Source: Rhinolophus ferrumequinum (Eukaryota; Chordata; Mammalia; Chiroptera; Rhinolophidae). From it: a DNA stretch of 64,000 nucleotides. Location of the stretch: the NCBI RefSeq assembly GCF_004115265.2, contig NW_022680356.1:1805001-1869000 (forward strand). The letters run 5' to 3'. Below, one piece after another: positions 57,363 to 64,000 of the stretch (positions are counted from its first letter, which is position 1; each line of letters starts with the position of its first letter). The notes under the pieces are model-generated. The model had not been told where the DNA came from. It worked only from the letters and a program-made list of their open reading frames with translations, and ran no database searches. The translations under genes were made by a program, and so were the position numbers.

Positions 57363-57466
57363 TTTATTTTAGCTCTGAAGAGAGAAGGAAATACTTTCAG
57401 AAAAACAAGGGGTCACACAAACCATACCCCCGTTACATTAGTGTTTGGGGCAAGAGTACGTTTATT
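57363..57466 (-). terminator. STARD7: Two candidate STARD7 poly(A) signals
   Basis: AATAAA on the gene strand occurs at 57466-57461 and again at 57368-57363. They would give 3' UTRs of about 1.0 and 1.1 kb. I cannot exclude a farther site. Confidence 0.45.
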
Positions 57467-58458
57467 CATTCACACAGCTTGTCTACAGCTCTGAGAGCGC
57501 TAGGGAGCAGCCCACCCCACTCTCTGCCTTCCGCCTTTTGAGATGGACAAGCCCTCGGCGTCCAGTCAAACCTGAAGTATAAAAAATAATGCCAGAATCA
57601 AAATGGTACCTTCCAGACAGTGGGACTATGGAGAAATTCTTTTCAACTCCCCAATTCCTACTTTTTGACACAAAGATTAAAAAAACCTAAAGTGTGATGT
57701 TCTGAGCATCTCCACTGACTCTCTGAAAACACTGATGATACAGACAGCTACTGTCTGAAAGGATTCGTTCTGTGTTCTTGGTAAATGGGCCAAGGAAGGA
57801 GGTGCCAGCCCGATTAACCCCAACGAATGAATACAGAGAACGGGCCGATCCAAAGCCTCTGTGTGGTCAATGGGGTGGTACGTGGGCGGCAGAGAGCAAT
57901 TCCTTGGTACAAAGTTCATGTCCCGAAAGACAGAAGCAAGGTGAGGACAAGGCACTTCCACTGCCGAACAACAGCTCACATCCCGTCAACACCAAGACTG
58001 TCACCAAGCACTGCACTCCCAACGACCCTTCAGTGAACCATCAACAGGCCACCGCACTTTCCAGTTGGACCGTCAGACTGGAGGAGTCCAAACTCTGCAG
58101 AACTGACGGTGGAAGCTGGAATGCTGGCGGAGGAAACTACTCAGGGGAAACAAAAACAAGTCATCCCCTTTCGGCCTGAGGTGAGGTTTGTTCCAGATTA
58201 GCTCAGTGGAATACTGAATTGCAAAATGCTTGGCCAGAGAATGTGACAACACCCCCACAGATGCCTCCTTCTTCTCCATTTTGATAAAGAGCAACGAGGG
58301 CTCTGAATGAAATCAGAACCAGTTATTGAATTATCTTGCACTGGTGGTTACGGCAGACACCTTCCGAGCCTTGCAATACATGTCCCCGTTCTGTGGCAGA
58401 GTGAGAAGGGACCGAGGCAGGGCCAGGAGCAGCCGGTCCCTTCTCATCCTGAAGCCCT

Positions 58459-58643
58459 TCAAGCGTACTCAATCCGGGCGGGGCCACAGCTGCTCTCGCT
58501 CTTCCGCTCGGAAGACGGGCTGCTGGCCTTCGCTTCACCGCCTATTTCCAGAGGCTTCGATGACATGTAGTCCTTTACTTTGATCTCCATGTTCTTGGCT
58601 TTCAGAGTGGCCATGTGCAGCTTCTCCAGGAAATCCGGCATGC
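58459..58643 (-). CDS. STARD7: STARD7 last coding exon
   Basis: Completes the split Gly codon, then MPDFLEKLHMATLKAKNMEI to ARIEYA and TGA at 58459-58461. Acceptor CAG at 58644-58646. The stretch SSKPLEIGGEAKASSPSSER varies from human. Confidence 0.96.
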
Positions 58644-59582
58644 CTGTCGGAAGAGGTACATGTGAGTAGGCTGCCAGACAAACCAGCAGCAGGCTCAAAA
58701 TTAAAAGGCCCCATTTCCTTCATGGAAGAGCCCAGCCCTCCTTACAGAAATCACTGCACTACTGACTACATGTGAGTGACAGCTGCCTCTCAGAATGTAT
58801 ACGGAGTGAAAACGAGCCAGGACCTCGGAAATTCTTTAAAAAGGGGAACTGATCAGGCCACCTAAATCCCAAATGGCTCTCTTTCAGGTGCTGAAAACAT
58901 CATTAATCAGTGGCACAGCCTATGTATCTGCCAAATTTATTAAGACAAATGTCGCACAGAAACATAGTCTCCTCTCCATTCTCTCTGAGCTACAAGAAGC
59001 TGCCCGAAGAAAGCAAATCATAACAGGGTGCTTTTCAAGGCAAGACATGGGAAGAGAAGGGTACAGTTACAGCCATGATGTGTAGCCTTTCTAGGACAGG
59101 TGCCACCACCCCTTTTTCCAGGTGGCTGTCCTACAGCCACCACATTTCTACGCCAGATGTTACGGCCTCCAACACTATCTAAGACGAAACAATTTAAGGG
59201 CATTAATGTCCACACTCCATATTTAAGGCATTAAGCAAATGCTCTTCTTAAATCCCCACTCTGGGCACAGGTTCCTCTCTGGGACTCCACACTTCTCATC
59301 CCTCCAAACCCCAGCTAGAGGCTTCCACATCGTCAGTTTTCAAGCCCAACTTTGAAAGGCGTTCAATTTGGAAGGGCGTTTAATTTCCCCAACAGGGCTC
59401 CAGTGAATCAAGTACTCATCTTGCTGCCACTGAGAAGCGAGAGAAAAACAAACCACTCAGCCCAGGCTGCAGGCCCTGTCTACAAGTGCCCACTCACCAC
59501 TGGAAACCATCCAACTAACGCAGTAGCGAGGAAACACGGTCTGGGGATTGTCACTGTAGGTCAACAAGTAGTCAAAGCCGTT
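58459..59582 (-). CDS. STARD7: StAR-related lipid transfer protein 7, last two coding exons (partial gene)
   Basis: STARD7 carries phosphatidylcholine to mitochondria. Exons here: 59582-59498 and 58643-58459. They encode NGFDYLLTYSDNPQTVFPRY, CVSWMVSSG, then MPDFLEKLHMATLKAKNMEI and the C-terminus SCGPARIEYA, 89 residues in all including the residue split by the intron. This is the end of the START domain and the short helical tail. It follows DUSP2 on the same strand as in human. Upstream exons are not seen in the remaining 4.4 kb, so the next intron extends beyond the window edge. Confidence 0.96.
58644..59497 (-). other. STARD7: STARD7 intron between the last two coding exons
   Basis: Intron of 854 bases with consensus GT and AG ends. 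No repeat recognised. Confidence 0.85.
59498..59582 (-). CDS. STARD7: STARD7 penultimate coding exon
   Basis: 85 bases, phase 0 to 1, encoding NGFDYLLTYSDNPQTVFPRY then CVSWMVSSG, part of the START lipid-binding fold. Donor GTGAGT, acceptor TTTTCCAG. Confidence 0.96.
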
Positions 59583-60239
59583 CTGGAAAAGAAAACCAGC
59601 CAGATGAAGAAACCTGAATTACCCCGCAGCCGCCGCATCCTGGCCCACAGATAGGCTCACCCGAGCCTGGGGCAGAGTGCCGTTTTTCCACCTGTGCAGA
59701 AGACAACACTGAAGACCTGAGGGGTTGCGATCAGCACGAAGGCCCGCTTGCGAGGCTGGCCCTCGGCCGGAGTCTGGGAACTTGGCTCCCAGAGTGTTCC
59801 CTGTCGGCAGCCACCTGCTAAGGGCGGCTCCCTGCGCCTCGTCCGTCAGTGCACACACACTGCGCGCTCTATGCTGGGCGGAGGTGCCTGTGACCAGCTC
59901 CCGAGTGAAAATCTCAGGTGCCAAGTCTCTAATGGGTTTCCCTGGGCAGAAACGTCATACCCATGTTGCTGCATTTTTGTTGCCGGGAGAAGGATGTGCT
60001 GTGACCCAGACGGCAGGGGGAGAGCCTGGGACGTCTGCACGTGGACCCCTCCAGATGCCGCCTGTCTTTTCCCTGTGATCCAGCTGTGCGTCCTTGCTGC
60101 ATCACTGTAATGAATCTCAGCCATGAGAACAACTAATGCTGAGTCCTGTGAGTCCTTCTAGTGAATCTTCAATTTCAGGGATGGTCTTGGGGACCCCAAT
60201 ATATACCCCCAATGTCTAAACATCTTAATCTTGACCCAA

Positions 60240-60430
60240 ATAGTATTAACAGCAAACACTTATATAGCACTTAACTGCATGCCAGGAACTGCTTCGACTC
60301 CTCACAATGATCCCAGAATGTAGGTCCTGTGACCCGTTTTACAGATCAGGTAAGTCAGCAGAGACGTTAAGTACCTCTGCCCAAGGTCACCCCCATGTAC
60401 TCAACGAGAGCCAGATGAACCCGGGACGCG
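60240..60430 (+). mobile_element. MIR SINE relic
   Basis: ACTTATATAGCACTTAACTG, CATGCCAGGAACTGCTTCGA, CGTTTTACAGATCAGGTAAG and GCCCAAGGTCAC in MIR order. Confidence 0.8.
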
Positions 60431-60664
60431 GACGGCGGGGCCTACGCACCTACTCTCTCATTGCTGATACAGTGAGGCCGGGGGGTAAGGATCTTCACAG
60501 GGGTCCTGACCCGAGCACCGGTCTGAAATGGTTATGCTCCACTCAAAGGGGTAAGACAGAGCTGGGCGTGCACCTGCACTTTTAAGGCAGACGGGCCATA
60601 ACTCCAGCTGGCAGATATGGACTATAAACTCTTGTGCCTTTGCAACAAAGTCCACCTTCTTTTC

Positions 60665-60800
60665 CTGGAGTGAACTGTTTACCCTTTTATTCATTTACTC
60701 AACATATACTGGAATGTCTGCTGTGTATCTGGCACTGTGCTGGGTGCTGTAAACAAAAATATGCTAGTTCTTGCCCTCGGAGGCTCCCAATTACGACAAT
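60665..60800 (+). mobile_element. L2 LINE 3' relic
   Basis: TTATTCATTTACTCAACATA, CTGGCACTGTGCTGGGTGCT and CTTGCCCTCGGAGGCTCCCA follow the L2 3' end. Confidence 0.65.
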
Positions 60801-62039
60801 CGGTGCCGTAACAGAGTTACAGACAGAATACTGTGTCAGTAAAGAGGAAGGAGGTAAGGCCCAGACGTGGAAACAGTGACTGTACCCACCACAAAGGCTG
60901 GTTATAGACCAAATGGGTTAGATACACGTAAAAGACTAAGTTATTCTTCCCATAGAACACTTGGACTGGGAAGTCAAAAGACCTGGGGTGTCATGCACTC
61001 TGCTTATGTTTAAAAAAGGAAGCCAAACCGAAAACAATGGCTACTTACGACAGAAGGGAGGGAATAGGAAGGAGGAATAGGGATATAAACTAAAATTACT
61101 CTGAATATTTCTCATTTTACAGATCTGACTGTAGAAACAAATTTTTCTAGTCGTTGCACTAGTGACCTTGGTATTACTACTCTCAGGCTGGTGTGTGTGT
61201 GCAAATAATTATGTTGCGGAATGAGCTGAGAACTGAGTTTTTCAGCACAGGGAAAGAGGACAGATATAAGATATAAAATGTAAATGAAAACTCTACCATC
61301 CTGAATTTGAATCAGTAAATCATAAGTATTAGTATGCACATACAATTTATCTTTCAAATAAACAAAACTTATTGCTTAGTTCTATCTCCTGAAAAGGTCG
61401 AAAAATAACAAGCCAGCCAGTAGCTGGGAGTAATCCTAGAAGACGAACTGTGGTACCTCAATGATTTTTCCTTAAGAGGAACCAGGGCTCCCTGAAGAAA
61501 CGCCAATGTCCAGGTTTAGAGCTAAAATGATACAAGACAAACCTGGGACACCTGTCACAGCAGAAAACAAGAGTGCCCCTGAGGCCACAGGACTCGGGGC
61601 AGAAAGAGGAAGCTCCCAGTGGCCAAATGTGGGCTGTCTGAGCAACAGTAACTGTAATAGATTGAAGCTAACCAAACCCTGTGAGTTTCTAATGATATTT
61701 AAAAACAACAACTTTACCTATGGAGGATCCTTAGTTAAGAGAACCATTATTTTGAAAACTAGTAAATAAAGGAAATAAATCAAGCATTTCTTTTATGTCC
61801 CTTTCCTATGTAAACTACAGGAAACCAAAGAGCCGAGAAGGAAATTTTCCCGGAAGTACTGTAACTGATAAATGGAAATGAATGAGGGAATTACAAAGCT
61901 GGCGTTGTCTGACCCCAATGAAGGAATGGGTCTGAGCAACAATCATCGAGCAGTTCTCAATCACAACAAAAGCAGCCCTGCTTTCTAACGCAGTGGTGTT
62001 GCCCCAAACAACCTGAATCTGTCTGAGCCTCTAGATTTA

Positions 62040-62545
62040 ACTACCAATAATTATTAGGACATACAGGGGACAGGAACATGTTAATGACACTATGGAGACC
62101 ATGGGGACTCAATCAGCAGTACAAAGAACTCTGCTCTTCAACAAATACAATTGCAGGAAAAAAAGGAGGGGGACTTACTGATTTCAAGAGACTCAAGACG
62201 CAGTATGAATAAACTTCAACGTCTGGATGTTATTTGGATCCTGATTTGGATAAACCAGCTACGAAAAAATTCATGGACACTCAGGAAAATCTGAATATGG
62301 ACTAGATACTTGATATTAGGGATTATTATGATATTGAGGTCATATTTATCTCTTTTTGAGATACATATTGAAGTATCTACAGAAGAATTCTTCTATGGGT
62401 TCTTCTACAGCAAAGCTAAAATTTGGGAAAGGGAGTGGGGAAGCGTACAGACTGATCACTGTTGGAGCTGGGGTGGATATATACGGTTCTCACTAACCCA
62501 TCTTTTGTAGACGTTTACACTTTCCATAATAAAAAGTAAAACAAA
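62040..62545 (+). mobile_element. Old L1M-like 3' UTR
   Basis: TTTGGATCCTGATTTGGATA, then AATATGGACTAGATACTTGA, GAGATACATATTGAAGTATC and a CCATAATAAAAAGTA end. The order matches the 3' end of old L1 copies as I remember it. Diverged. Confidence 0.5.
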
Positions 62546-63270
62546 ACCATACCTTGAGTCAAGGACCTACTTTCCATCAGGCCAATCCAAACTCGGCTGC
62601 TTTTCTCAAGTACCCTCCGCACAGGCCAGTGTAGCTTGCCACCCACCCCGAAGCTCTGCCTTCTGCTTTAAGCAGTGAATCCCTGAGCACAGCCCGGGCT
62701 CACTCTCCCCTTTGTCTTGGCTGAATCATGTCTCCTACCCCCAGCGCACTTACTGTTTTCCTCTATTGCAGTCTGCCTGCCTTTTTACAAGAACCAACTC
62801 AAGCCTTACCTTTTTCATGAGCTTGCCACAAATATACTAAAAGAATACATAGATAACTCCAGTGTTCCCTTACCCCAGCTAAAGACATTATTTATTGGGT
62901 GCCTACTAGATGCAACGCACTCACCAGGTGCTAACCGATGCCTTAGCTGTTTTCTAAATGCCATGGTTTCTAAAGACAGCAATACTGGGCCTCAGGTCAC
63001 TTTTTTTCAAATAGGAAATATATGGACAAGGTTCAAATGTCAACAGCACCATAAAGGAAAAGAGTGAGGTGTAAGTCTGCCTCCCACACTGTTCCCAGCC
63101 TGAGCCAGGCCCCTTCCTAAAGGTAACTAGCCATCGACAGCAGCCTTACTTCTTTTCTGTCTTCTGAAGCAAGGACTTTCAAACATTTTTAACTACAATA
63201 CACTGTAAATAATCCTTTCTACACTGCAACCCAGTTCACTCATAGACACACATTCATACATACTTATGTA

Positions 63271-63604
63271 TGAGGTGTGATCATAAAATACGGTGAATGT
63301 TTAAATTAAAAAAAAACTTATTACAGTAAAAGATACATTGCCATTAATCCCCCTCAAATACTCTCCCTCACTTCAAACACACTTATCCCATCATTCTTGC
63401 TTCTTTCTGAATAAGTTCTGGAAGTCCTCTTTTGTGAGTCTTTAGTTGCGCTGTCATGGTTGCATAGATGTCCTGAATCATTTTGACTTTGGGGAAGAGC
63501 CAGAAGTCACATGGTGCCAAATCCGATGAATAAGGTGGATGAGGACACACCATAATGTTTTTATTGGACAGAAATTGCCATACCAGAAGCAATGTGTGAC
63601 ATGG
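63271..63604 (-). mobile_element. Mariner transposon, 3' half
   Basis: Terminal repeat TGAGGTGTGATCATAAAATA at 63271, preceded by TA. On the minus strand the transposase end reads WQFLSNKNIMVCPHPPYSSD then LAPCDFWLFPKVKM, an HSMAR2-like mariner catalytic domain (the final D of D,D34D lies in LAPCD). Truncated upstream, so not active. Confidence 0.85.
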
Positions 63605-64000
63605 AAACTTTCCATTATGATTGAAAAATGTGAATGCTACTGCTGCGTGCCATCCAGCGGAAAGGCAGGCATCTTCAATACGGGGAAGCAGAGCGTCAAA
63701 CCTTAGTAACAGTGTGTGACAAGTTTCAACTTGTTCGGTGCAAGTCGGGTGTGAGCTACGGTTGAGAGAAGGTGTGTTTTAAAGTGTGCCATAAATCATC
63801 CTCCATCATGACAACGCTCCGTGTCACACATTGCTTATGCTACAGCAATTTCTGTCAAATAAAAACATTACGGTGTGTCCTCATCCATCTTATTCACTGG
63901 ATCTAGCACCATGTGACTTATGGCTCTTCCCCCAAAGTCAAAATGATTCAGGACATCAAGGCAGCCATGACAGCGCAACTAAAGACACTCACGAAAGGAC
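63605..64000 (+). mobile_element. Second mariner copy, opposite orientation, cut by the window edge
   Basis: Plus strand shows mariner 5' text (CAAACCTTAGTAACAGTGTG, AGTCGGGTGTGAGCTACGGT) followed directly by the HDNAP block and QQFLSNKNITVCPHPSYSLD. The middle of the gene is missing. Its 63820-64000 part is an inverted repeat of 63420-63602, about 90 percent alike by eye. Confidence 0.8.

Larger units (their letters stand above)
59583..64000 (-). other. STARD7: STARD7 intron, continuing past the window
   Basis: Contains a MIR (60240-60430), an L2 piece (60665-60800), an old L1-like 3' end (62040-62545) and mariner sequence from 63271. I looked for the preceding STARD7 exon, which should end in text for HKSFDE, and did not see it. 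Confidence 0.75.

Noticed and set aside
63383-63592. A 69-residue minus-strand frame
   Set aside because: It is a mariner transposase piece and not a STARD7 exon.
59600-64000. Further STARD7 exons
   Set aside because: I looked for the START-domain exon preceding NGFDYLL on the minus strand and found none; it should lie past the right edge.

Overview
This is a stretch of mammalian nuclear chromosome, most likely from a bat. Genes have GT-AG introns, CpG-rich promoters and long AT-rich deserts full of LINE, SINE, MIR, L2 and mariner copies. Two tRNA-derived SINEs (28779-28972 and 42618-43080) have heads and tails of the kind I know from bats, perhaps the Yinpterochiroptera (horseshoe and fruit bats). 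That placement is from memory. The gene order ADRA2B - ASTL - DUSP2 - STARD7, all on the minus strand, matches human chromosome 2q11.

Layout: ADRA2B (alpha-2B adrenergic receptor, one uninterrupted reading frame, 2750-4084) has a CpG-rich 5' side and a 3' UTR running to a poly(A) signal near 899. A gene-free stretch follows to about 9.1 kb. ASTL (ovastacin, the egg cortical-granule protease) spans 10037-19114 in nine coding exons that join into an intact 417-residue protein. DUSP2 (PAC1, a nuclear MAP-kinase phosphatase) spans 23227-24641 in four coding exons (314 residues), with a CpG island and a TATA-like promoter. The last two coding exons of STARD7 (a lipid-transfer protein) lie at 58459-58643 and 59498-59582; the rest of that gene is beyond the right edge.

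The roughly 33 kb between DUSP2 and STARD7 shows no credible host coding exon. It holds old LINE-1 and HAL1-like pieces, a nearly full-length but broken L1 (47590-54005, minus strand), MaLR and other LTR fossils, MIR and L2 relics, mariner-type DNA transposons, both bat SINEs and a (CTTCTC)n microsatellite. The STARD7 intron at the right end carries a fold-back pair of mariner copies.

The four genes are neighbours by ancestry and not an operon; their known roles (catecholamine signalling, the block to polyspermy, MAPK shut-off, phosphatidylcholine transfer) are unrelated. I found no previously undescribed multi-gene system. The points most worth a second look are an E-box-bearing 27-bp tandem repeat just upstream of ASTL, a short, interrupted acidic run in ADRA2B, an altered ASTL C-terminus and the mariner fold-back. 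Comparisons with human proteins are from memory.
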